A DNA stretch of 64,000 nt from Paracyclopina nana. Lineage: Eukaryota > Arthropoda > Copepoda > Cyclopoida > Cyclopettidae. Where the stretch lies: the NCBI GenBank assembly GCA_019096065.1, contig JAGUCH010000009.1:1312001-1376000 (forward strand), in the 5' to 3' direction. The translations under genes and the position numbers were made by a program. This document shows, piece after piece, positions 36,701-48,700 of the stretch (the stretch's first letter is position 1; every line of letters begins with the position of its first letter). Below the pieces are notes generated by a model. That model saw only the letters and a program-made list of their open reading frames with translations. It did no database searches and was not told the origin of the DNA.

Positions 36701-39700
36701 GATCTTGCGGTTCTTCTTGGCTGTCGTAGTCACTCGTCCAACAGCCCCATCCATGACAGCGGCCCCATGAAGGTCAACCAAGGACGCTTCAAGGTCGCTC
36801 TCCAAGGACTGAACTGCCGAATTGGACAAGTGAGGAAAAAAACTTCTCGAGATCGGCCAAAGGAGCTCCAGACTCCTCAACTTCTTCATCACATGCTCCC
36901 GCGAGTTGAACAGTCTCGACTCGACTCTCAGCACGTCTAGGGGCACTTCGGGCTCGTCCAACAGGCCTCGAAACTCCACTCGAGGCTGCGTGCCAAACTT
37001 CAGGGGCACGTTTTCGTAGAGGGCCAGCAATGCCAACACGTACGGGTACAAGTTGTCGCCATCTTGCAGCCCCTCGCACTCAGCCACACGGCAGGCAGCT
37101 TTGAACACTCCCGCCATCGGGGCAAACTGATCAATTCTATCGTAGTAGATTGTTGAGTCAGAGTATTCATCCACGAATCCGCCATATGGGTTTTCGCGCG
37201 CCCATTTTGGGAAGCGCACTGAGTGTTGAACCCCGAGCAACCTGAGCATCTCCTCTTTGCCGACATTGGCGGACGGCCTCAACAGCTTGATGATGTGACC
37301 GACATCAACCCAAGATCGAACGTTGATCCCCATCAGCTGAAATCTCTTCAAGTCTCCATCCACTCCAAAGCCCAGCTTGAACACGCTTCTGGACTCAAGC
37401 AGGTCGACAATTCGCTGAGGCAGCTTTCGGCCGACAAAAGTTGGGCCCACGAAGCCCACTCGCGTGCCAAATGCGATGCCATTTGGGGCTCCCATGTGCA
37501 CATACGACGTCATGTTGTTGAACTCGTCCACCGTGGGGGGAAACTTCTTGGCGTACGCAACCTTGTGCGATTGATGGAAGCCTTCACAGTCGACCGTCAT
37601 CATTCTTGCTTTCTCAATGCACTCGAAAAATTCTTCCAGCTCCAGGGCATGCTCTATCTCTGGAAAACTATTAGAAGAGTACATATTGTCTTTTTTAGTT
37701 AGACCATAAATATACACCGATCGAATCTTAGGTGATTCCAAGTCATATGGTGTGCCTTTTGCCATGGATGCCAATCGACGAGCCTCCTTGACGGTGACAA
37801 CCAAGGCCACCGTCATGGACTTGTCCGTGGTTTCCACCAGGTCAAATTCCCTCCGGATGGCACAACCCAAGTGATGACACTTCCGCTCTTGCTCACTCGT
37901 CATATCATAAACTTTGCCGGCCTCCAGCTCCGGGCATTCATAAGTCTTCGTATACTTGCGCAAATATTTCTCGTCTTCGTCCATGGGCGTGACTGACGTA
38001 CTCAGCTTGGAGACGTCCTTCAGCTGGGAGCCTCGAAAGTCAGCCATGATTTCATCCTCCATTCCAGCCGGGATGACCACTGGCGTGGACGTCGTTGGCC
38101 TGGGCGCGGCCTCCGTCCTTTCTTCTGTCTGACAAGCAATTGTGATGAGCTCTGCCACTCCTGCTGCCTGACAAGCGACTGAGATTAGCTCCACCTTCGC
38201 TGGGGCTGCCTCCATGTCCACATCGACATCTTCCAGGACAACTCGTCTATTTTTGTCCATTCCGGGTTGAACTCCACTGGGGCCAGGACAACCAAGGTCC
38301 TGGCCTTGATGGGGTGCAACCCCGCTCATTTCAGGGTCGGCCTCGGTTTGACATCGCTTATGATGGACAACTTTCATTCGAACTTCCAGCGCCGGTGCGT
38401 TGATCGCTTCCAGCGTGTCCTTCAAGGCCTTCACAAATTGGTCGTTGTGTTCTCTTGTGACTATTGGCAGCTTTTTGAAGACGGAGAGTTGCTCCATTTC
38501 GTCGATTGACAGACTCGTTCTCATTTGGTCGATCATGATGACGTCCGCTACATCGCCCTCCTTGTACAACTTGTACATTTTCGGTACAACGTGCATGCCC
38601 ATTCCAGCTTCCATTGCCTGGAGGACTCCTTTTTCCCATGCTGGATCCGACATCGAGTCTTTGATGTACTGGCCGAGAGCTCTCGCCGCCATCCAACATC
38701 TGGTCATCGTCGCCTTGTCGGGCAGCTCCTCCAGCTCCGGGTCGGGCTGCTCCTTGTACATCCGCATGATGTCCACGAACTGATTGCCGTAAGAGAACAT
38801 GTACGTTTCCATGAGCGACATACCTCTGGAGCGACAGATAAGCGCTCTATAAGCTCTCCACTCGTCCATGCGTCGCATTTTCCTCCTTCTTTCGGCCGGC
38901 CTCGAATCGTCTGGCAACTTCTCGCCCCAGTTGTACTGGTCGCCGATGAGCAGAATTTCTGGGTCCTTAAAGACCTCAAAAAAGGCGTCTCTTCTGCTGA
39001 CATCGTTGTTGGTGTACCAATGAAGCCGTCGAAATCCCGTAGCTCGCATGATTTCCGCCGCGTGATCAATTTGGCGCTCCGACGTGAAAGCGGCCATTCC
39101 ATGTTTCGGCTTCGTCTCGCTGGGTTCCTCTCCGGTATTTGCGATGGTGATCCTCAAGTCCTCTGAAGAGTCCCTCGAACAACCAGGGTTCGTGGAGACT
39201 CTCCTCTTCTTCCTTTCGTCGTCCTCGCCACTGCTGCCGGATCTTTTCTTGTCCGCCATTTTCACTTTTTTGCACTGTTGTGTTTTGACGAGAAAATTCG
39301 GCGCACTTTTATTATTATTGGCGCGCTTCTTGCTGAGCCGCCGCTCAGCTTCACTGTTGGTCAGCGCTACCAGACACTTCATGTTATGACAGCGCTACCA
39401 GATGTTTTCCAGTCTTTTTCTGTTTCACTTTCTTCTCTGTGGTGTAAAGTCTTTTTCTTGGTGTCGACGAGTTGTGCTATCACTTTTTTTTTTTTTTTAG
39501 GCTAAATCAATGTGCGGAAATTCCGCTACTGGAATCACGTCTCTGATTCCTCTCTCGAACACACTCTTCTTCTGTTGCACAATTACTCGTCTCACCAATC
39601 CATCAGCACTTCTTTGCACTTTTAGCACCTTTGCTAGCTTCCACTGATGTCTTTTGACATTGAGGTCTTCTTCAGCCACCACAACCAAGTCGCCCTCTTT

Positions 39701-42700
39701 AATTTTTGCGTTGTACTTCGTCTTGAATTTGCACCTATCGTGCATGCTCTGTAAAAAGTAATCACACCAGCTCTTCTCGAATTTGGCCATTCTTTCGGCC
39801 AATTCGTGTACACTAAATCCAAGTTCATGATCTTGGGAGAAAATTCCCGCGTCACCCAACCTCCCAACTAAAAGGTGGTTGGGTGTTAAAACCAGCTTTT
39901 CGTCGTTGTCTTGTTTGATCACGGCTATAGGTCTTGAGTTAACGACATTCTCTGCTTGCGCGACCCAGGTTCTGTACACTTCGAGGTCCACTTCACCTCT
40001 GTCCACATTGTCTTGAATTGCATTCTTCGCCAATTTCACAAACGACTCAATTTGTCCATTTGCTTCGTGGTCTCTTTGGCGACAGAGTCCACTTTCGCAC
40101 ATATTTTGCTGTTTGCATCTGGAGCTTTTCCCAGTCAATCTGCTCCACTTCGTGCTTCAAGTCTTGTGGCTTGACTTCTTTTTCGAGCAACCTCTTTGCC
40201 ATTTTGAAGCTCCCTCCATTGTCTGAGAATGCCTCCTCAATTGGACCTCTTCTTGCCGCAATCCTCGTCAATGCTAAAATTAGGTCCTCTGTGTTCATTC
40301 CCATCGTGATTTCCAAGGTTACTACCTTTGTGCTCAGGCACACAGCCACTAGCACGTACACTGGGATTCTTTTACGCCTGAACTTGACCCATTGTGCACC
40401 CGTATAATCCAGCGCTATTTTCGCGCATGGTCTCAGGTTGGTCAGATCTACTTTCGAGATTCCGCCCATCAATTGTTTTGGCATCTTCGCGTGATTCCTT
40501 GTACACCTGCTGCACTCCCTTGACACCTTGTATGCTGCCTTCTTCACTCCAGGGCCTGCAATCTCCTTCGACACTCTGTGCCAAAGATTGTCATACCTTA
40601 TGTGATTTTCCAGGAGATGCACACTCCACACATATAGTGTGAATGGCCAGGTGTCTGCCATCAGTACTGGATTGATTCTTGATCCTGCCAAGTCCTGCTT
40701 GTACAATCTCGTGCAAATCCTTAGCAGGCCGTCACTATCCATCATCAGCGTGTGCTTGTCTTGCAATGTCATCTTCCATTTTCCTGTTTTTTCGAAGTGT
40801 AGGATTTCTTTCTCCCACTTGAGCCACTGTGCGTAGATTAGCACTCTTCTCACAACTTCTGACAGAATCTCCTCCGGAATCACAAATTCCACTTCCAATT
40901 TCCTGCTCTTCGCGACAATCCTTGCCATGGCTCTAATCATTGTTGACCACCTGCTTGCCATCCGGAGGCTCACGATCTTCTTCATTTGTTGGAACACTAC
41001 ATGGCTCCCCTGGACAGCATTCATGCCGCCTTCGACAACTTCATGAGGTTGGATCATGGCCAGCTGATTCACCGCTATTTTGCGGGGACAACCAAGGTCC
41101 TCGCCAAGCAATGTGATCTCACCTGACCCTAGCAGTTCTTCTTCTAGGACTTTTATGTCCGTGAGCTTCCACTGGTCTTGCGCTTCTTTGAAGAATTCTG
41201 GTCCCTCCCAGTAATTCTTGTGATCCTTCAGCTGGTCTCCAGTGCAGCCTCTCGTTGGAAGGTCGGCTGAGTTCTCAGCTGTAGCTATATGATTCCAGTG
41301 TTCCATCAAGGTCGTGTCCGCAATCTCAATGACTCTGTTGCGTACAAAGACACATCTTTCTACTCCTGGCTTTCTTATCCAGTAAATGACGGGTTTGTTG
41401 TCTACCCAGTACCAGACGTTTTCTCGTTTGATGCCAAAGAGTCTGATGAGTCTGTTGGACAGTCTGGCACTCAGCAACGTGCCCGCCAACTCCACTTCCG
41501 GAATCGATCTCTGTCGAACTCCTTGGATCCTCGCTTTTGTGGTCAGCCACCTTGGTTGTGGCTGGCTTCCTCTTTGACTAATGTAAGCGACTGTTGCGAA
41601 GGCTAAATCCGATCCGTCACTACACATGTGTAGGATTGTATCCTCGTTGATCTCTGCTGCTACTTTCCTGGGATAGCTCACACTCGTCATCTGGTTGAAC
41701 TCCTTTTGCCATTGTTTCCACAACTTGACTGCTTCTTTGGCATCCTTGCTATCGACTTTTGACAAATCCTCATCCCACGAGATTTTTTTCTCTTTGTCAG
41801 CCTTGTGTGCGAGCTGCAGCGCTTTCCTTGCTTTCAATAGGCATGGAGCCAGCGCCCCCAATGGGTCGAAGACTGATGGTATTTGGCTTGCCATAATTCG
41901 CTTCGTCACTACATCCTGGTTATGTTTTGACAATTGGTACCCGATTTGATCAGTGACTGGGTCCCACTTAAGTCCCAGTGTCGAGTGAATTCGTGTCTCC
42001 ATTTCTTCTTCAACCACCATCGCTTTTCCTCTTCTTTCTGCCGGAACTTTTTCCAGAACTTCCTTGTCATTTGAGACAAACTTTCTTAACTCCATTCCAA
42101 TTTCGCTCATTAGTGGTATAAGTTCCTCGATGACCTTCTTTGCAGTGTCCTTGGCCTTGAAGGCCACGATCACATCGTCCATGTAGATGTTAACAGTGTC
42201 CTGAAGGAGCTTGGAGCCTCTGGCCTTTATATGGGACTTCACCACGAAATTTGCCACTGATGGTGCGGCTCTTAGGCCAAAAGGCCACCTACAGAATTGG
42301 TACTGTTTGCCGTTGATGATGATCCTCACGTATTTTCTGTCCTTTTCCGGCAAGGCTATCATGAGATACATTTTCTCTATGTCGGCCACAACTGCAATGT
42401 CTCCCACTCTGAACTTGAGCATCGTGTCAAATATGTCCTCCAGGTAATTGGGTCCTGTGTACATCTGCTCGTTTATAGAGGTGCCATCAAACTTCTGCTT
42501 TGCGTTATACACGAATCTGTACTTGGTGGTTTCGCTCGTGTGTCTTGCTACGCAGAATACTGGCAGAAAGTAGCCTTTTCCCAGCTCATGCTTTGGCACT
42601 GGTTCAATGATGCCTAATGCCAGATATTCTTCAAACGTGGATCCTATTGCTGCCATGACTCCTGGGTCTGCGGCATGTTTCTTGTCGAGGCTGCGTTGTA

Positions 42701-45700
42701 TGGCTGCGCACTGGGTGAAATTGTCCGGTAGATCTGGGATGTCTTTCACAAAGGGGATGGCCACCTCCACATGACCTGAGGGCAACAGCCTCATCGATGA
42801 CTTCATCTTGATTAGTGCCATCTCTTCTGCCAAATTCAGTCTCTTGATTGGCTCCTCTTTTTTGTCGATGCCGATGGACTCGAGTCCGTACTGCCTGTCA
42901 AGCATGTATCTGAATTCTGACTCGGTCATTGCTGATTGGTTGAACGTTTTCCAGTCATCCACGAGGAGAGTACTCTCTTCTCCTGTCGATCCTGGGTAGT
43001 TCAAGATTGACCATCCCAATGGTGTCTTTCTTGCTAGTGGTCCATTCTTGACCACCACATCCTGTTCGCTACTCATCAAGATCGTGTTATTGAATCCAAT
43101 CAGGAGGCCAACCCCTCCTGCTTCTGGAACTGGGAAGTCAATCTTTTCCAGTTCCGAGTGTAACTTTGAATTCATTTGGGTTGATCGGCTTAATGGAGAC
43201 CGGTAAGTCGAACGTGCTGAACTTCAGTTCATACACCTGGTTCTTGTCGTTCTTGGCTCTGATGTAGATGACGCCCTCTTGGGATGGTTGCGTGATCGAT
43301 TTGTCTCCGACCACTTTTACGGTGAGAGGCTTTCTTTTACCCTTAAAGCCGAGGCTTTTTGCTAGCGAAGGCTTCAGCAGTGTTGCACTCGATCCGGCGT
43401 CAATCAGTGCATTTGTTGAGACTGTTTTTTCGAACATTGCGTCAACTGAGATCTCTACTGGTACCGTGAGCCAGGATCTCGTTGCATTTGCTGCCAAAGG
43501 ATCACATCTTCCTTTCCATCTCCGTTGTCAGGACAACCAAGGTCCTGACTCAGAAGTGTTGTCTCAGACAGCTTTGTCATTAGTTTAGTCATTGATGCCA
43601 AAAGCTCCTTCATGTCTTCTTTGCCGGTCTTCTTGGATTCTTCTTCTTTGGGCTTCGATCTGTGGATTTTCGTGTGGTGACTTGTTGATCCACAGACATC
43701 GCAATGCGATTGTCTCTTGCAGTCAGCTAACGTGTGCTTTCCTTGGAGACATCTCGGGCAGATCTTGGCATCCTCAATCACCTTAATGATGTCTTGAAGC
43801 TTGAACAAACTCCATTCTGGGCACTCACAGCATCTGTGTCCAGATTTTTTGCACAACAGGCAGATGGTCTTTCCACTGACTAGGTTGACACATTCTTCGT
43901 CTTGGTCTTGACATCCAAAGTCATACCACCCACCGCGGCCTTGGTTGTCGCAGTGGGCCACCACTTCTTGCTCGTAGCCTTGGTACTGAGGTTCTCCAGG
44001 CGTTGCACTTGGCTGATTGTGGTCCCACCAGTAAACTTCTTCATCACCATAAGGATCCTCGTATCTGGTGGGGTACTCATCTTGCCACACATAGTAAGAT
44101 TGCTCTCTTCTGCCTCCAAAGAATGGCCTCCTTGCTCTGCCTCTGTAGCCTCCGCCTCTATAGCCTCTGGTTGGCTGGCTTGGCTCTGCCGCTTGTGGGG
44201 GTGGCACGAGGCCGTAGTTCTGACCTCCTCCTCTGTGGTAGTTCCTGTCATGCATCTTGTTGATATCTTCGACCACTGTGCAGACTTTTCTGCTTCTCTG
44301 AATCTCTCTGATTCGAGTCCTGGCCCACGTTATGAACAACCTCAGCGAGTTGCGTGATTGCATTTTCTGTTCCTTGAACCTCTCGTAGTCCCTTCTGGCA
44401 TTGACTTGAACTGAATGTTGCTCAGTATTGACTGTTCGCCGTCTAGGGCATCTCTTCCTCCTCGCCCATTGCAATCGATAATTTCTTCCACTAGGGCTAG
44501 CGTGGTTTCCAGTGTCGCGAGATTTCTCATATTTATTGGTATCATTTTCGTGAGCTGTGCAGACAAGTCATGCACCATTTCTTCAGCTTCGCCTGGGTGC
44601 CCAAGGTATGTCGCATCTAGATTTTCCAGTGCGCTGACCAAACCTTCGAAGTCCAAAGTACACCGCCTAACTGCAAACTTAGCTCCTCCTGTGCACAGGT
44701 ATTTGAGCTTGGAAATCTTCTCAAACCAACTCATGTTCTTTTTCTTGATGATGGCTGCGTGCACGTATTCCTTGAAATCTCTGTATGCTCCTGTATTCGC
44801 CCCATCAAAGAACATCGGTTTCACGTCGTCTCTCGAGTTGGTGTCTTTCGGCAGACTTGGATCATAATATCTGTGGAGGTTTCTTCTTTGCATGATGTCC
44901 GCCCAGCACACATCCGCAGTCTTCCTTCTTCTGACTTGCTCGATGACTGTGTGCTGATCCAGAAATTCCTCCTCTTTGGTCAGTTTCTCCTTATACTTTT
45001 CTTCTGTCAGGTGAACTGCTGGGACTCCAAGCTGCAGCATCTTCATGTCTTCTTCCATCCTCGGAGCGTAGTTGTTTTCTTGAGTCCCCCCGTCCATGGT
45101 TGGCGGGGGTGGCTCTACTTGCCCTCTTGTTCCGGTGGGGAATGTTGACACAATATTCTCAGCTTCCTTGTTCCCTATCACTATGCACTGCCTGTTAATG
45201 GGGAAGTCTTCGCTATCTGGCATTGCCATGAGTTGCTCACTAACTTCCACTCTTCTCTTGTTGACAGTCCTCATCATGTTGACTTGCTGGGTCGCTTCCA
45301 TAGACCCCGCTCTGAGCTTTCTAAGCTCCCTGTCAGCACTCTTTAATTGGGCAACTAGCGAAAAAAACTCACCGTTTAACGCGATGGCTCGGTCCACTCC
45401 CGATTCCTCGGTGTCATTCTCTTGCTGAGCTGGCTGAGTTGACTGTTGCGTCTGCACTTTTTCTTCTGGTCTGTTGGAGGCAGCGGCAACTAAAGCCTCT
45501 GCCTCCGATGAGACTCCCAGGACCATGATGCTTCTGGCTTTTGCGCTGGCTTTCATCACTAGCCCCACAAGCTTTTGATTCATGGCTCTCATTTCTACCC
45601 CGAATTCCTCTCTGTCTCCTTGAGTCACTAGAGAGTCCAGCACAATTGCGTCACTCTTCAGGGTTTCAATGAGGTTGCTGAATCCGTTGCGGACGCACTC

Positions 45701-48700
45701 AACTGCTCCAGTTTTTGTCGCTGCTTTGAGACTGTCCTCAAGCCTCGTAATGTCACTTTCGAGGCTCGCTTTTGCTGAAGCCCAGGCTTCCTTCCATGGA
45801 GCCATGCCTGCATGTGTTGGATCTACAGCTGTCATCATGTGCACACTGTTTGTCTCATCACCAAGCATCGTCGAGTCGCTATATCTGAGATCTAGCTCCG
45901 TTGTTGCCGTGTCCAGGACGCTGGTGCTTGCATTTTCCACTATGTCCGGGTGTCCCGCTATGCAGACTGACTGATCACTCGAAATCCTGGCTTTGAAGTC
46001 AGCTATTCGCTTGCTGACTTCATTTTGCCTTGCGCTCTCGATGTCGCTAGCTCGGTCTGCCACAGTCGATGTGCTCCTCGCTTCTTTTATTTCGTGTTCG
46101 TAGTCTCCCGACGTCAGCCTTACATTTCTGATCGGGTTGTGTCTGAGACCGTACTTTTTGGTGGTCTCCTTGGACATCCGCTCCTCTGTCCCCTCGTTTG
46201 CGCTTCGTGGGACAATATTGTCCCCCCGTTCGCAAACTCCTTCAGCTCGTCAGCAACAGCTGACTCCGATGGCCGCCGGCTCCTCGATAAGCTTGACTCT
46301 TGATCACTCACGGTGTGGAACTGATAACGTTGGTCGCCATGTAAATCTGATCACTGTAATCTCGACTCGATGAACTGATAAAAATAAACGTCGCACGAAT
46401 AAAAGAGCACTCTAAAGGGATCTTTGGGTCAGATCGTTTATTTTGACGACCGCCATGCATAAAATCCGATAAAGTACTAAAGTAAACAAACGAATGACAG
46501 ATCGAAAAGTGAGTCCAGCCAGATAGAATCACACAACCTCGCCGGGAGGCAAACAATATGAGGGGCATTAAATTACTTAAAATCCCTCAAATTTGATTCC
46601 AGGGCCATTAAAAGTATGTAATATCCCCCAAATTCCTTAGAAAGATCTGTGGTTTAAAAGAGCTGAGTCGGATCGGTAAACTGAATTATAACACTAGGAA
46701 ATCATATTACAGTATATAAAACCATTTCGTTTCATTTCATTTCTTTGATATTGAAACTTGATTGTAATGCGCATGGGTGCTTTGCTCTTTTCTGTATTTG
46801 TTCTATGGAGCAAAGAAACACCTTTTTGAGAAGTTATGGCATTTTATGAAAAGCTTTATTAAACTAACATGAAACTAACATGCAAAAAACAATAATTTTA
46901 GAACTTTTTTCAGTTACTAAAGATTATTTAGATGGCTTATATGATCATCTCTGTCATCTATAATAGTCAGAAATAGTCTTAGTATTAGTAAAGTGTACTT
47001 TTTACATCAGGACTTTTTACATTAGGACTTCATATATTAGGAGTTTTTACATGATGATTTTATATATCAGGACTTTTGACATTGCGGACTTTTTACAGTA
47101 TTCCCGTAATTTTGCATTTACTTTGTTGGTGGAATGATGAAGATTCATTCTTGCTCCTCGAGAATAAGGACACAATTTGCATCAGCAGAAGGTAATGGCA
47201 TTTGTGTGTACTACGCTATGCACTTTTCCTCTCAAGCTCTAGTACATAGTGAGGGGAAAGCAGGGAAATCACTCAAACACATGAAATTGCAAAACTTGTG
47301 CTTCTTTCCAGCCTCCCTTGGTTTTTTGCTTGGTGGGGAGGACTAATGGTCATTTTTTTTCCTTATTGGCTCTCGATGTATTTCTGGCTTCTTCCCACAT
47401 CATGATGATGTGGGCCAAATAAGTTGCCCATACATAATAGATTTCATGGCTAAAGAGGAAACCGTTTACTTAGAAAGCAAGTTGTTGTGGTGGATTTGTG
47501 TATCGGTTTTCCAAGCTTCAAAGATGTTGCTGTATTTTAGAAAGGATTTCATGCCTTTCTTTGATGCATCAAACAGATACATTTTATACAGGAAATCAAG
47601 GCATAAATACAGCATTTGTCCAAAACCTGAAACCTGTATCTTCTAAATGCCATTATTTCAGTTTGGCTTAACGTTAGCAAAATAGAAAGCGTAGGATTGA
47701 GTCTCATTACTGAGCAGATTGGTTTTGAGCCAAAAAATGGCATGAAGATACATCCATGAAAATATCGTAAAATAACAGTAAAAAACCTTGCCTTCAATGA
47801 TGTCTCCTTGAGTTATATGTAGGCCATTAGGATGATTGGGATTTGAAAAGTTTTCGAGGCAAACAACATGCATCCCTGGCAGGATTAAAGATGGCGGATG
47901 GCTCTCAGTTGGAGTTGTGGAGCTACCCGCTGACCCAGAATGAGACGAAGTTCCAACTCCTGAGCTCAGAGACTCGGACTCCACCAGGGAATCTGCAAAT
48001 AGTAGCAAAGTAGTAGCACAAAGTAGTCAATTAATATGCCCAGCCACTTCCACACTATAAAATATGGACAAGATGGGCATACTCTAGTAGCTAATAAGGA
48101 AAATACGATTGCACAGTGGGTTTATTTGCCGATTTCACGCGCACGGAAAAAAGTCGCGAAATCAACGTAGCACCTTTTCTTATTGGTTGTAAGCTAAAAA
48201 TATTCCATCCCGGCACCCGGGAGAGCAAGTAAGAGCAGCTAATTCTGGTGGATTATCAATTTATGCTATTAGCTTGACTTCCCTGACTTGGTCACTCAAT
48301 TTGAGTTGTTTTAAATCAAAAGTTATGGGAGATTCAATTTTTTCTCAAATTGTGCATAGTTGCTGTTCTACTGAATTTGCCAAAATCAACTTTTGCCCAA
48401 AAATTATGTTTCCTTCATCAAATTTGAATCTTTATCTGTCAATAAACATTAATTTGTGCTCTTTAGATAGCCTAGAAGTCATACAAATACGAAACTAAAA
48501 AAGGGTGCTAAAATCGGAAATCTGCGATTTGACGTAATTTCTCGTGCGCGTAAAATCGGCTTTTTGATCCACTGTGGATTGGCAAAGTCAATAAAAATCT
48601 TGCAGTTAAGAATTACTTTTCACACCAATTTCAGTTTTGGGAACTGAAAACCAAATTGAAGTCTCATTAAAGTGCCAATTGTATTGAGGCCAAAACTTGG

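Larger units (their letters stand above)
36123..46555 (-). mobile_element. BEL/Pao LTR retrotransposon with an extra exonuclease-like ORF
   Basis: 10.4-kb element on the - strand, bounded by 216-bp LTRs with TG...CA ends and flanked by ATATG. Order in sense direction: 5' LTR, primer site, gag, zinc-knuckle gag C-part, aspartic protease, RT with YMDD, RNase H, integrase (HHCC, DDE), poly-A run, exonuclease-like ORF, polypurine tract, 3' LTR. The gag knuckles, RNase H and integrase are of BEL/Pao type. The LTRs read as identical, so insertion is recent. gag-pol is nevertheless spread over four frame changes while the last ORF is intact. It lies in the same orientation as Shank inside a Shank intron. 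Confidence 0.92.
35406..47105. mobile_element. Older TIR DNA element, split by the BEL insertion
   Basis: Inverted ends share TACTGTAAAAAGTCCG. They are flanked by the direct repeat GTAATTTTG at 35397-35405 and 47106-47114. Subterminal arrays of AAAAGTCC-type motifs occur at both ends. Without the BEL copy it would be about 1.26 kb. A 9-bp duplication suggests Mutator-like, but no transposase is seen. Confidence 0.65.

Noticed and set aside
36961..37012. Other 6-bp stem-loops in the accessory ORF (for example GCCTCG/CGAGGC)
   Set aside because: Within chance expectation and without the shared loop.
39683..39689. AACCAAG occurrence in the integrase tail
   Set aside because: Flanks do not pair, so it is not counted as a hairpin.
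43037..43055. Further hairpin with loop CATTCTT
   Set aside because: Only a 6-bp stem and a poorly matching loop; such stems are expected about 20 times by chance in 10 kb.
38281..43549. Repeated peptide [QE]DLGCP in the knuckle ORF, pol and accessory ORF as a protease cleavage site
   Set aside because: The repeat is at the DNA level (hairpins 3, 4 and 6) and the other hairpins with the same loop read in other frames, so a peptide-level explanation is not needed.
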